Source: JANPLN01 sp043757265 (GTDB lineage: Bacteria; Bdellovibrionota; Bdellovibrionia; Bdellovibrionales; JAGQZY01). Taken from it: a DNA stretch of 64,000 nt. Of this stretch, positions 16,827 through 25,229 are shown one piece after another. A program made the position numbers and the translations under genes. Below the pieces are notes generated by a model that was given only the letters and a program-made list of their open reading frames with translations, was not told the origin of the DNA and made no database searches. Location of the stretch: contig JAYUQP010000027.1 of NCBI GenBank assembly GCA_043757265.1, forward strand, positions 1 through 64,000, in the 5' to 3' direction. Every line of letters starts with the position of its first letter. The stretch's first letter is position 1.

Positions 16827-17401
16827 AAAATGTACCCCAGTCGTGCGATGGTGATGTTGAAGTAGGCTGTATCGCCAAATTTGTCCATGGCATCAACTAC
16901 ATCTTGGTAATTAGGGTCGGTGGTTGGCACGCCGGGCGCGGTAAGTTCGCTCTTAGCGTTCATCGGGATTATGTATGCCAAATCAACGCCAAACCAAAAA
17001 CCTTTATCATCCGCTCCCCACATCCAGCCGAGTTTAGCGACAGCTGTCGTTGCTGTGACTTCTGCACGGATCTGGTTACTGGTAAATGCTTCCGTGGCAG
17101 TAACCTCTAGCTTCTCTCTACCAAGTCCAGCTCCCAAAAAGAACGAGCCCGAAAACGGATGATACGTCACGAAGATTTCGGGCATTACAAGTTTTGCTTT
17201 TGCGTCGTCTATTTCAACGTCTAAAATATTGTAAACGACCGAAAGGCGTAACTGGCTTGAGAAGGTGTAATTTGCGCCGACTTGTCCTAAATAGGGAAGA
17301 CCAATTCCGACGTTGACGCCAAATCCGCTATCAGTGTCCGATTGAGCGTGGCCCACTGCGGATATAAGAGTAGAAAAAACAAAAAAAATTCTTAGTAACA
17401 T
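16823..17401 (-). CDS. Outer-membrane beta-barrel protein
   Basis: 192 residues with a Sec signal peptide (MLLRIFFVFSTLISAVGHAQ) and a mature part made of alternating hydrophobic strands (FGVNVGIGLPYLGQVGANYTF, LRLSVVYNIL, FFLGAGLGREKLEV, FWFGVDLAYIIPM, FNITIARLGYIF) ending in phenylalanine, as expected for BAM-assembled barrels. Probably an eight-stranded OmpW/OmpA-like barrel of unknown ligand. The 3' end overlaps the kinase tail by 4 bases in convergent orientation. Confidence 0.7.
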   Translation of the reverse strand: MLLRIFFVFSTLISAVGHAQSDTDSGFGVNVGIGLPYLGQVGANYTFSSQLRLSVVYNILDVEIDDAKAKLVMPEIFVTYHPFSGSFFLGAGLGREKLEVTATEAFTSNQIRAEVTATTAVAKLGWMWGADDKGFWFGVDLAYIIPMNAKSELTAPGVPTTDPNYQDVVDAMDKFGDTAYFNITIARLGYIF

Positions 17402-17500
17402 TGATGCCCCCGTGATTATTTTACTTATTGTTAAGTGATAGAGCGCAAACGTCTACTAAAAAATGAACATAAAGCTTTAAATAAAAAATGTGTAACTGAA

Positions 17501-17797
17501 CTATGGGAGAAGATTGTACTTTTTGACGACGGTTTGCACATATCCGCAGACGGGAACAAGCGTTTTATGCTCGCGCTTTAACAAAACAATGGCTTCTTTG
17601 ACTAAAAAATTGCCAACGCCAGAGCCACGAAAAGCCGGGTCAACAAAGGCGTGGTCTAAAAAAACTGTTTGGTCGGCAAACGACAGGTCCATGGAGGCCG
17701 CGACTTTTCCTTCACTTTCAACAATGAGTTTATGCTTTTCTTTCTGCACAAGTTTCCATTTTGCATTCATGGGCATTTTTTCTATCGGCACCTTCAT
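17501..17797 (-). CDS. Small GNAT acetyltransferase, YjdJ/CG type
   Basis: 98 residues, the size of the minimal N-acetyltransferase family that lacks the N-terminal GNAT helices. The acetyl-CoA loop is DHAFVDPAFRGSGVGNFLVKEA and the C-terminal VPVCGYVQTVVKKYNLLP matches the conserved P-x-C-x-Y/F-V end. Substrate unknown. It follows msrA after 11 bases on the same strand, so both are likely in one transcript, perhaps for protein or metabolite damage control. Confidence 0.85.
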   Translation of the reverse strand: MKVPIEKMPMNAKWKLVQKEKHKLIVESEGKVAASMDLSFADQTVFLDHAFVDPAFRGSGVGNFLVKEAIVLLKREHKTLVPVCGYVQTVVKKYNLLP

Positions 17798-17808
17798 TTT
17801 GCACTCCT

Positions 17809-18309
17809 TTAAATATCAATTCCTCGGACAAAATGGCAGCTGTAGCCACCTGGATTTTTTTGTAAATAAGCTTGGTGGTACTCTTCGGCCAGATAAAATT
17901 CCTTAAATACTTCGAGAGTGGTGGTTATATTTCCCGGGAAGACCTTTTTAGAATCGATATCTTGAATCAGGTCTTCGGCCGTTTTCTTTTCGTCATCGTT
18001 TTGGAAAAAAATAGCCGAGCGGTATTGCGTACCCACATCGTTTCCCTGTCGATTTTTGGTGGTGGGATCGTGGATTTTAAAAAAGAATCTGAGCAAATCT
18101 TTGTACGAAAGAATTTCAGCGTCATAAGTCACTTCAATGGCTTCGGCGTGTCCCGTGCGGCCCGTGGTGATATCGCGGTACGCAGGAAAGGCAAACTGCT
18201 CGTTGCCGCCCATGTAACCAACGCGAGTTTCTTTAACGCCATTGAGGTTTCTAAAAAGCTCTTCAACACCCCAAAAGCAACCTCCGGCTAAATGCGCAAC
18301 TTTCAACAT
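17809..18309 (-). CDS. msrA: Peptide-methionine (S)-S-oxide reductase
   Basis: Reduces methionine sulfoxide in proteins and free methionine. The catalytic motif GGCFWGVEELF is at residues 10-20, followed by VGYMGG, the GHAEAIEVTYD segment and the DVGTQYRSAIFF motif. The C-terminal NPGGYSCHF offers a resolving cysteine. At 166 residues it is a single-domain MsrA without signal peptide, so cytosolic. No msrB is seen nearby. GGAG lies ahead of ATG 18309. Confidence 0.96.
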   Translation of the reverse strand: MLKVAHLAGGCFWGVEELFRNLNGVKETRVGYMGGNEQFAFPAYRDITTGRTGHAEAIEVTYDAEILSYKDLLRFFFKIHDPTTKNRQGNDVGTQYRSAIFFQNDDEKKTAEDLIQDIDSKKVFPGNITTTLEVFKEFYLAEEYHQAYLQKNPGGYSCHFVRGIDI

Positions 18310-18500
18310 TTTTCACTCCTCTGTGAGGGCTTACCCTACGCACAATATGTTAATTTCTTTACGTTTGGCAATGGGCGGCAAATGAGACAGGCAGTTTCTC
18401 CTAATTGAATCCTAACCAACCTCCAACATATTTATGTCTGGCGCACATTTGACTATTTTCTGAAGCAAGTCACAATCTAAGTGAACCATTCGGGAGTTAC

Positions 18501-19343
18501 ATGACAAAATACCTTATTTTCGCCAGCTTGTTGTTTTCGTTTCCAACCTTTGCACAAGATGAGTTCGCAATCATTGGCGATGCCGGTCGAATAAATAAAA
18601 ATTCAGAATCAGTGATGAAGTCCATTCTCCACCATGGGGTTACTCAGCTGGTTTTACCGGGAGACAATCTTTACAGCTCTAGCTACGAAAAAGTCTGGAA
18701 GTCGTGGCGCGATCATCAGTTTGATTTTTCTGTTGTAGCGATTGGCAATCACAATTCAGGGTATGAGTCCGAGATTAACTATTTTCAAATGCCGGGTGAG
18801 TATTATAAAAAGTCCATCGGATTCGCCGACCTTTTAGTTCTCAATTCGGACAATACTAAAAATATTAAGCCCCAAATGGCGTGGTTGGATCAAGAACTAG
18901 AAAACACCAACATGAATAACGTGTTCCTCGTTTATCATCACCCCACCTATACAATTTCAAATGTGCACGACTGGACGGAAAAACGAGCTTTTCAAATTGA
19001 GATGGTAAAGATTTTTAAAAAACATAGGTCAAAAATCACTGCCGTTTTAGTGGGGCACGATCACTTGGCGAGTCTAATCCACTTTGGCGACCTGCCGGTG
19101 GTTTTATCCGGAGCGGTACAAGAAGTGCGAAAGGACTCACCAGTTGATTACGTTTCAGATGGAATTCATATAAAAACGGCGTGGTACTTTGACCATTCGC
19201 CACATTGGGTGAAGCTGACGGTCACGTCGACTGAAACAATCGTTGATTTCATAAAAGCGAAGTCCAACCAGATTGTTTGCACTGCGCGTTTAGGATCGAA
19301 ACAAAAAGCGAAAATGGATTCGAATTGCGAAATACCAAACTGA
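18501..19343 (+). CDS. Exported metallophosphoesterase (calcineurin-like)
   Basis: 280 residues; signal peptide MTKYLIFASLLFSFPTFAQ is followed by the calcineurin-type metal sites in order: IIGDAGR (GDxG), LPGDNLYSS (GDN), AIGNHN (GNH), VYHHPTY (H) and LVGHDHLASL (GHxH). This resembles purple-acid-phosphatase-like enzymes acting in the periplasm or outside the cell. Substrate unknown; a role in scavenging phosphate from nucleotides or prey material is inferred only. GGAG at about 18490 supports ATG 18501. Confidence 0.88.
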   Translation: MTKYLIFASLLFSFPTFAQDEFAIIGDAGRINKNSESVMKSILHHGVTQLVLPGDNLYSSSYEKVWKSWRDHQFDFSVVAIGNHNSGYESEINYFQMPGEYYKKSIGFADLLVLNSDNTKNIKPQMAWLDQELENTNMNNVFLVYHHPTYTISNVHDWTEKRAFQIEMVKIFKKHRSKITAVLVGHDHLASLIHFGDLPVVLSGAVQEVRKDSPVDYVSDGIHIKTAWYFDHSPHWVKLTVTSTETIVDFIKAKSNQIVCTARLGSKQKAKMDSNCEIPN

Positions 19344-19662
19344 GCGCCCAAATAAGATAAGCAGCACCAAGAATTCTGAAAACTTAAAAGTTCTAAGGTG
19401 TCTTTCGACACACAAATAAAGTCCACAGATGCGCTTTGGTAAACTGAACTTCTTATGCACCGCTTTTGCAGTTAAAAAAGTGATCCACTGCTCTCGTGAG
19501 AAGCAATAAATATTTAACCAAGCACGTTAGATGCGATAATCTCGTAGTGAGCGTCGCGCGACACGTAAAATCTATCGCGGCTTTATATCAATGCGTTCAG
19601 AATTAAATTTACAAATGTTGAGCAACATAGGATGCTCCATTTTGTTTTTTGGGGGAGGTTTC
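19344..19662. other. Gene-free stretch
   Basis: No coding frame with a ribosome site. The frame of the next gene is open from 19591, but its likely start is at 19663. I see no terminator or repeat here. Confidence 0.4.
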
Positions 19663-20274
19663 ATGTTTTTTTCTATTTTTATTTTATCCTTACAAATATT
19701 TGCGAGTTCAAATTCAATATGTACGAAAGTGGCAAGTCATCTAAAAGAAGGTGATTTGGTTTTTTTAGATATCGACAGTGTCATATTTGAACAAGTGGCA
19801 GTGGCCACTCAGACCTGGACTTCTCACGTGGGAGTCGTGGTGTATGAAGAGGGTTGGTATGTGGCAGAAAGCGCCCTGTTGAAGTCGCGCAAAACTCCGC
19901 TGTGCAAATTTCTCAGCCGAACACAAGACGAGCGATTTGAAGTGCGTCGATTGAAAAATGCGCTCACAGAGGCACAGCTCCAAGATTTAAAAGAGTATTT
20001 AAATAGCCGCATGGGCATTTTTTACGATACCAGCTTCAACTACGATTCGGGTCAGCTATTTTGTTCAAAGCTGGTCTACGATGCTTTTCAAAATATCGGA
20101 ATCACAGTGGGCAGTATTAAAACTTTCGAACAGATATTTGGCGAAAATCCGAATGGCAGTCTCACGTTTTGGAAGTGGTGGTTTTTAGGTAGAATTCCCT
20201 GGGAGCGGCGCACGGTCACACCCAAGGATCAACTGGTGGACGACGATTTTTTCACCGTCCTCAGTTCTTTTTAA
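19663..20274 (+). CDS. YiiX/YebB-like permuted papain-fold hydrolase
   Basis: 203 residues, exported (MFFSIFILSLQIFASS). The segment LKEGDLVFLDID, the TSHVGVVVYEEG block with a candidate catalytic His, and GQLFCSKLVYDAF with the nucleophile Cys are the three landmarks of the permuted NlpC/P60-like YiiX family (DUF830), which includes amidases and peptidases. I chose ATG 19663 because GGGGGAGG at 19651-19658 precedes it; the frame runs back to 19591. The end overlaps the next minus-strand gene by 4 bases. The substrate could be peptidoglycan peptides or acylated lipids; not determined. Confidence 0.8.
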   Translation: MFFSIFILSLQIFASSNSICTKVASHLKEGDLVFLDIDSVIFEQVAVATQTWTSHVGVVVYEEGWYVAESALLKSRKTPLCKFLSRTQDERFEVRRLKNALTEAQLQDLKEYLNSRMGIFYDTSFNYDSGQLFCSKLVYDAFQNIGITVGSIKTFEQIFGENPNGSLTFWKWWFLGRIPWERRTVTPKDQLVDDDFFTVLSSF

Positions 20275-20918
20275 AGCGCTAAAAGTTGTCCGTTGCCATC
20301 GACAAAATAAGAGCGGTGTGACTGAGTTTCCATTATTGGGTTTTTGATTTCCCATTCGAGTGAAATCTCGAGTCCGGCAACTGGATCTTCTTCTGTGCCG
20401 ATGTTAATGGCCTTTGATGTTTTAACAAAAGCATCAAACGACTGACCCCAAAACAAACGAATATCCACTGGATGAATAGAAACATTTGCGAGGTATGAGC
20501 CTTTTCCTTGGTATTTTCCGCCGAATGAGTAAATGATTTTGTACGTAAAATAAATCATTTCTCCACCAAACTTATTTTTGTACGACATTTCATAAGTTTT
20601 TGAGCGCGGCGGACTCCAGTTGGACATCTTAAAGGCACACTCGGCTCCCATTGGTATCGCAGTGGCCACCTCACTTGTAAAATTGACTGTAGGTGCCCCA
20701 TCTTTTACGATCTGCCAAATTTCTTTACCTATAGTGATCAGCTGCTGCAGATCGAAACCTTCGCGCTCAACACATTGCTCACGCATGGATTTTTCAAAGT
20801 CGACCAATTCTGTTGCCGAAAGCGGTCCTTCCGCAACCTGACGAACTCGAAAAGATCCCTCATTCGCTTCCGCCTGAAAGCCCAATCCTAGACTCAATAA
20901 AACCAATACTATTTTCAT
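20271..20918 (-). CDS. Exported protein of unknown function
   Basis: 215 residues with signal peptide MKIVLVLLSLGLGFQAEA. The mature part has two cysteines (REQCVERE, AECAFKM) and a strand-rich pattern (YEMSYKNKFGGEMIYFTYKIIYSFGGKYQGKGSYLANVSI). I do not recognise the family. GGGGAGGGG is directly upstream of ATG 20918, which decides the start; the frame is open to 20987. Convergent with the YiiX-like gene and divergent from the SGNH hydrolase gene. Confidence 0.7.
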   Translation of the reverse strand: MKIVLVLLSLGLGFQAEANEGSFRVRQVAEGPLSATELVDFEKSMREQCVEREGFDLQQLITIGKEIWQIVKDGAPTVNFTSEVATAIPMGAECAFKMSNWSPPRSKTYEMSYKNKFGGEMIYFTYKIIYSFGGKYQGKGSYLANVSIHPVDIRLFWGQSFDAFVKTSKAINIGTEEDPVAGLEISLEWEIKNPIMETQSHRSYFVDGNGQLLAL

Positions 20919-21055
20919 AGATTTCCCCTCCCCAAGAGGAGCACACGTTTTCATGGATGCCCTTGGGCCGTCAATACGATTACGCAAAGCGCAAATTAAT
21001 TGGTGCCTTTAACAAAGGCAAAAACTACGGAATCATAGTGTGTGGGGGGTGTAAC

Positions 21056-21652
21056 ATGAAGTTCATCGCATTTTTTTTATTTTCGTTAGGATTGGTCAAC
21101 GCACGAGCACAGGTAACAGGGACGATTCACGTGATGGGGGACAGTCTGGCTTACGGAACCGGGGCATCGAATTTGGCGATGTCGCCAACCAACTGTCTTA
21201 AAAAAGGATTTCCGCAAAGCGAAGTTTTAAACGAAGCCGTGCCGGGAACAAAATCAGACAAATTTTTAAAAGGACTTTCAGCGTGGACGCCTGCCGCGAA
21301 CTCGCAAATGGTATTTGTCAGCATGGGCGGAAATGACGTGATTGGAAATCTTCTTTCGCCGGGTTCGTTTCCAGAGCAGAATTCTCTGATTAACATGAAT
21401 TTGATTTTCGATAGTCTTCAGAAGCCAGGAATTGTCGTTGTTTATTTGGGCTTGGCTCCACCGCGCCCTGATTCAGATAGACTGCCGTTAATTAGCCTTA
21501 TGGCTGAAAACCGAGGGGTTATTGTCGTCGATGGAATGGATGGACTTTGGAACAAGCTCCAATACATGTCGGATCCTGTTCATCCGAATGCAAAAGGGTA
21601 TGCGCTGATGTGTGATAAAATATTGCAAGCTCTGCAGGAATATGTTCCATAG
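21056..21652 (+). CDS. Exported SGNH/GDSL hydrolase
   Basis: 198 residues; signal peptide MKFIAFFLFSLGLVNARAQ, then block I VMGDSLAYG (nucleophile Ser), block III VSMGGNDVIG (oxyanion Asn) and block V SDPVHPNAKGY with Asp and His of the triad. Similar in size and layout to lysophospholipase L1/arylesterase. It would act on esters or acylated sugars in the periplasm or outside. The GGGGGG-rich site before ATG 21056 decides the start; the frame is open to 20957. It lies 6 bases before the next gene, so likely co-transcribed. Confidence 0.88.
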   Translation: MKFIAFFLFSLGLVNARAQVTGTIHVMGDSLAYGTGASNLAMSPTNCLKKGFPQSEVLNEAVPGTKSDKFLKGLSAWTPAANSQMVFVSMGGNDVIGNLLSPGSFPEQNSLINMNLIFDSLQKPGIVVVYLGLAPPRPDSDRLPLISLMAENRGVIVVDGMDGLWNKLQYMSDPVHPNAKGYALMCDKILQALQEYVP

Positions 21653-21658
21653 GGGGGC

Positions 21659-22249
21659 ATGCAGGACCTCTTTTCCAATCCGCAAGATCAAAAAGTTTTA
21701 TTACTCAGCGAAGATCCACAAGCCGGTCCCGACGGTTTTCCTTACTTGATGCTGTCGACCGAGAGTGCTGCGGCCGAACCGTTTTTAAATGTGATAAAAT
21801 GGGCTTCTGATCGTGGAATTGGATTGGTAGTTAATCCGCAAAAAGAAAATCCTGATTACGTTTTCACTTTTGGGATGTTGTGGAACTATGTGGATCGCGG
21901 CGAATTTTTAACGGAATCGCAAATGCAAACGTCTGGAGAAATTCTGCTCGCACAGGATGGAAAGCTTTTTGCTGGTACTCCGTCAGAGGGATATTGGCCC
22001 TTAGCTCGACGAAAAATATTTAAAGAATTTTTATTTCAACAGGGCGTCATAAGCCCTAAAGTTTTGATGTTGTCTGAAAAGCCAGAGGGGCCCATGGATT
22101 TGACGTTTTCGCTCGAATCACTCGGCAACCCGCAAAAAATAGAGTGGACGGGAATTCTCGAAGCCTTTTCGTGGTTTTTCCCACGACACTATTCGTTAAC
22201 CATCGTGAGTGAAAAAAACATTCTTGGACATTCATTCATATCACTGTAA
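21659..22249 (+). CDS. Protein of unknown function
   Basis: 196 residues, no signal peptide or membrane span. The sequence is mixed alpha/beta (VLLLSEDPQ, FLNVIKWASDRGIGLVVNP, DYVFTFGMLWNY, KIFKEFLFQQGVISPKVLML) with a proline and aromatic-rich C-terminus. No motif I recognise. A TAGGGGGGC site directly before ATG 21659 and a 6-base gap to the SGNH hydrolase gene point to one transcript. Confidence 0.65.
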   Translation: MQDLFSNPQDQKVLLLSEDPQAGPDGFPYLMLSTESAAAEPFLNVIKWASDRGIGLVVNPQKENPDYVFTFGMLWNYVDRGEFLTESQMQTSGEILLAQDGKLFAGTPSEGYWPLARRKIFKEFLFQQGVISPKVLMLSEKPEGPMDLTFSLESLGNPQKIEWTGILEAFSWFFPRHYSLTIVSEKNILGHSFISL

Positions 22250-22285
22250 ATATACCGAAAACTTAACTCATTTCGAGAGGTAAAT

Positions 22286-23419
22286 ATGAAATTGCTAATG
22301 GGTATAACGGTGGCTTTGATAGCGGCATTAATGACATCAACGGCTTTTGCAGACGACAGCAAATATGATCTCACAGGACGATGGGGATTGGGTTTGGGCG
22401 CAGGTATGTCATCCATCGATGGTCCAGACGCATTTATGAATGGAGCGACGGAGCTTGATAGTAAATTCGCCGCGAGCCTTTGGGCGCGCTACCACTTCAC
22501 TTCTCGTTTGGGAATCGAGTTTGCTTACTCTCGTTTGGCCTACGAATTTGTCAACACGGCGGCTCCATTGAATGAATTGGATCCCAACAACGAAATTTTT
22601 GATGTAAGCTTAGCATACCGCATGTTTCCAACAAAAGCTTACCATGTGCTCTTACAAGCCGGCGTGGGTTACGTTCGCTTTAAAGACTTCGATGCTGCAA
22701 ATACTGGTGACACTCGCGAGGACATTGCTCTCAAAGGGCGTATCGGTTTTGAATACATGCTCACTCCAGACTTAATGGTGGCATTGCAAACAGACTACTA
22801 TCGCCTGAACTATGGTAGCAGCGGTCCGGATTACTTGAGCGTTTGGGCACCGATGTTTGCACTTACATATTATTTTGGAAACACGACTCCTCAAGAGGTG
22901 GCACCCGTCGCAACGGCGCCTGCTGACACCGATGGCGATGGAATCATCGATGTAGATGACAAATGCCCTGGAACACCTGCTGGCCAAAAAGTGACTTCCT
23001 ACGGATGTGCGCAAACTGAAAAACTTGAAATCGCGTTGAATGTGCAATTCGCCTCTGGCAAAACGGACATCAACACAAAATTCACTGCTGATCTAGAAAA
23101 GTTCGCAGAATTTATGAATAAATACCCAGAAACAAAAGCGGCGATTGAAGGCCACACCGATAACACCGGTGGCGAAAAGCTGAACATCCGCATCTCACAA
23201 AAAAGAGCCGACGCTGTAAAAAAATATTTGGTTGATCAACTCAAAGTGGATCAGTCTCGTCTGACAGCAAAAGGCTTCGGCCCATCACAGCCTGCAGCTG
23301 ATAACACAACACCTGATGGCCGTGAAAAGAACCGTCGCGTGGTTGCAAACGTATCAGCGATGGTAGTGCCGCCGGTAGTACCAGCGCAAAAACCGGCAGA
23401 CACTCCTGCACCTAAATAA
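22286..23419 (+). CDS. OmpA-family outer-membrane protein
   Basis: 377 residues: signal peptide ending STAFA, an N-terminal eight-stranded barrel (about 25-200; WGLGLGAGMSSI, RLGIEFAYSRL, VLLQAGVGYVRF), a calcium-binding thrombospondin-3-like linker DTDGDGIIDVDDKCPGTP (about 210-230), and the peptidoglycan-binding OmpA domain (about 250-360; IEGHTDNTGGE with the DAP-contacting Asp, LTAKGFGPSQP, REKNRRV). It ties the outer membrane to the wall. The tail is Pro/Ala-rich. GAGAGG precedes ATG 22286. Confidence 0.95.
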   Translation: MKLLMGITVALIAALMTSTAFADDSKYDLTGRWGLGLGAGMSSIDGPDAFMNGATELDSKFAASLWARYHFTSRLGIEFAYSRLAYEFVNTAAPLNELDPNNEIFDVSLAYRMFPTKAYHVLLQAGVGYVRFKDFDAANTGDTREDIALKGRIGFEYMLTPDLMVALQTDYYRLNYGSSGPDYLSVWAPMFALTYYFGNTTPQEVAPVATAPADTDGDGIIDVDDKCPGTPAGQKVTSYGCAQTEKLEIALNVQFASGKTDINTKFTADLEKFAEFMNKYPETKAAIEGHTDNTGGEKLNIRISQKRADAVKKYLVDQLKVDQSRLTAKGFGPSQPAADNTTPDGREKNRRVVANVSAMVVPPVVPAQKPADTPAPK

Positions 23420-23505
23420 TCGTCAAAATGTCTAAGGTTGGCCACGCTCGAAATCGAGCGCGGCCTTGTAAGTTGTCCTGCTTTCCGTCCTGAGCAGAGC
23501 TCCTA

Positions 23506-23534
23506 CGTCATCCTGACCAAAGCGAAGGATCTCC
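23506..23534. repeat. Dispersed REP-like half-site, copy 4
   Basis: CGTCATCCTGACCAAAGCGA followed by AGGATCTCC, a copy with one altered stretch. It lies between the convergent ompA-family and PF03640-type genes. Confidence 0.6.
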
Positions 23535-23554
23535 TCCCTCGTTCATCACATAAT

Positions 23555-23959
23555 TTAGTTTGCCACACTGATGATGTGCCACACGCCGCCCAACCCATCG
23601 CCGTTGATCTCACCAGGAGCTCCGTCACCAACGTAGTAGTAAATTGGCTTGCCGTTATGTGTAAGCTGCATCGATCCATCTTTGCGAATAGTTGTTCCCA
23701 CCGAAGTACCAAGCACAATTTCTTGCGAAAATAAAACCGGTGGCCATGCCTTTTCACACGCATCGTAGCAAGTAGAGTTGGAGTCCACATCTACATCAAA
23801 AGTGTATATACTTAGGCCATTCATATCCGCCAAAATGTTTGTTCCATCGGCGATGGTAACTTTTGTTAGCGGCGTATTTGTTTGCGCGAACTGCAGATCA
23901 TCCTGGGCGTAGGCACCAGAAACCAAAAGACTCAACACACTCATCAAAACAATTTTCAT
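23555..23959 (-). CDS. Exported protein with PF03640-type (YxFxxD) repeats
   Basis: 134 residues; signal peptide MKIVLMSVLSLLVSGAYA, then the family's layout: GLSIYTFDVDVDSNSTCYDACEKAWPPVL followed by HNGKPIYYYVGDGAPGEINGDG and GVWHII. This secreted-repeat family of unknown function is often found in lipoproteins of many bacteria; no lipobox is seen here, so it is probably soluble. The two cysteines in TCYDAC are conserved in the family. GGAGAAAAT precedes ATG 23959. Confidence 0.85.
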   Translation of the reverse strand: MKIVLMSVLSLLVSGAYAQDDLQFAQTNTPLTKVTIADGTNILADMNGLSIYTFDVDVDSNSTCYDACEKAWPPVLFSQEIVLGTSVGTTIRKDGSMQLTHNGKPIYYYVGDGAPGEINGDGLGGVWHIISVAN

Positions 23960-24398
23960 ATTTTCTCCATTGCCTTAGGCAGTTTTCTCACCGCATCTTT
24001 TTTCGCCTTGGCATCGCCTCAGCTACGCTTCCCCATGAAGCGATTGAGCAAGTATTTGCTTAGAAACAAAAAGTAACAACTTACGCTATTAGGCAAATTT
24101 GATGTGATTTGATGTGTAAAGGAAGATCCTTCGCTTCGCTCAGGACGACGGTGGTGCGCCCGTTTGATTGTCGGATTCGTCCTGGTTCGTTAAGAACTTT
24201 CGTCGCCTGCGTGAAGTTAAGTATATGACGGGCCAGCTTGCAAGCGCGTGCAGTCGGTTCAATCCCATAAAGTTAGCTAGCGCACAATCGTACGAAAGCG
24301 TGTCAACGCCATCTAAAAGTTTTTCAATCGGCATACAATTTTTCAGATTCAATCCCAGTTATGGTAGATACTCCCACAAATTCTTCAAAGGAGAAAAA
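23960..24398. other. Gene-free stretch with one REP-like copy
   Basis: No supported gene between the PF03640-type protein and ATG 24399; the open frame from 24168 lacks a ribosome site before 24399. It contains the half-site at 24124-24150. Confidence 0.45.
24124..24150. repeat. Dispersed REP-like half-site, copy 5
   Basis: AGATCCTTCGCTTCGCTCAG followed by GACGACG is the inverse complement of the consensus, matching copies at 91 and 10564. A degenerate relative may lie at 24758-24796. Confidence 0.6.
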
Positions 24399-24737
24399 AT
24401 GAAATTGCTTTTAGTGATCGCTGTTTTAGTTTTAGGAACCGGTGATGTGTTTGCGGCGTCTACTTTGTTTTGCAAAGCAGAAGATGGAACGCAAATCACT
24501 GCAACAGAATCCGCAGATGTAAAAGGCCAGCTGTTTGATATAAAATTGTCTGTTCGTGGTGAAGAGGAGAAATCCTTTCCCGGCGCGTATGCCGCAAAAA
24601 TGGAAGATAAGAATGGAACAGTCACATTTATGGTAATCACTGATCCAACTGAAGGTATTCTTGTTGTTGTTAGAAATAACTCGTTGATAGATGCAACCGG
24701 AGTCTACTCTGTAGAAACCTGCGAAATTGGAATGTAA
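24399..24737 (+). CDS. Small exported protein of unknown function
   Basis: 112 residues with signal peptide MKLLLVIAVLVLGTGDVFA. Mature part has cysteines in TLFCKAED and VETCEIGM, likely a disulfide joining the ends of a small beta domain. AAAGGAG at 24388-24394 fixes ATG 24399; the frame is open to 24168 but that extension is not hydrophobic. Family not recognised. Confidence 0.7.
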   Translation: MKLLLVIAVLVLGTGDVFAASTLFCKAEDGTQITATESADVKGQLFDIKLSVRGEEEKSFPGAYAAKMEDKNGTVTFMVITDPTEGILVVVRNNSLIDATGVYSVETCEIGM

Positions 24738-24808
24738 AAAAGGTGCAGTAAAACGGTCATTCCCCGGAGCGCGATCGTTTGTTTCGCTTAGAATGTTGGT
24801 GGTGGAGT

Positions 24809-25180
24809 TTAGCTCGCGCGCGGTAAAAGATCGCACAGGCACTCGCGCCAGTATTCGGGGGCATCGGATGAGTAGTCGATGCCGATTTCGAATTCTTTAT
24901 TGCTCACGTATTTTGTGCGTGCAACATGGCCGGTAATGTCTAAATCCATAATTGGAATGTAGAGTGAAATTTGTGTTCCGTTGAGGGAGTCTAAATTCAT
25001 TGTCGATTTGTATTCTGACTGGCAAAAATCTTCTCGCTTAATGATCAGTTTAAAACCCGAAGACGATGCTTCGATAATGTGGCCAAAATCGCAAATGGGA
25101 GTGAGATTCGCTATGGAAATCATTCCATGAATTTCGAGTGGCTGGATGCTGTGACGAGATGAAACACGATTGTTGGTCAT
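24809..25180 (-). CDS. PilZ-like domain protein
   Basis: 123 residues. The N-terminal RVSSRHS resembles the RxxxR half of the c-di-GMP site, and IIEASSSGFKLII about 30 residues later resembles the D/NxSxxG half, followed by the beta-barrel strands (ITGHVARTKYVSNKEFEIGIDY) typical of PilZ. The motif is slightly degenerate (E in place of D/N), so c-di-GMP binding is likely but not certain. AAGGAG lies just before ATG 25180; the frame upstream is open but unlike the family. It is the last gene of the run that includes mglA. Confidence 0.7.
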   Translation of the reverse strand: MTNNRVSSRHSIQPLEIHGMISIANLTPICDFGHIIEASSSGFKLIIKREDFCQSEYKSTMNLDSLNGTQISLYIPIMDLDITGHVARTKYVSNKEFEIGIDYSSDAPEYWRECLCDLLPRAS

Positions 25181-25229
25181 ACGAACTCTCCTTAGGTCTT
25201 GAATACCTATCGGACAACTCGGACCAAAG

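Noticed and set aside
24758..24796. Sixth copy of the REP-like repeat
   Set aside because: Only fragments of the consensus remain (GGTCATTCC...CGCTTAGAATG); too degenerate to count as a copy.
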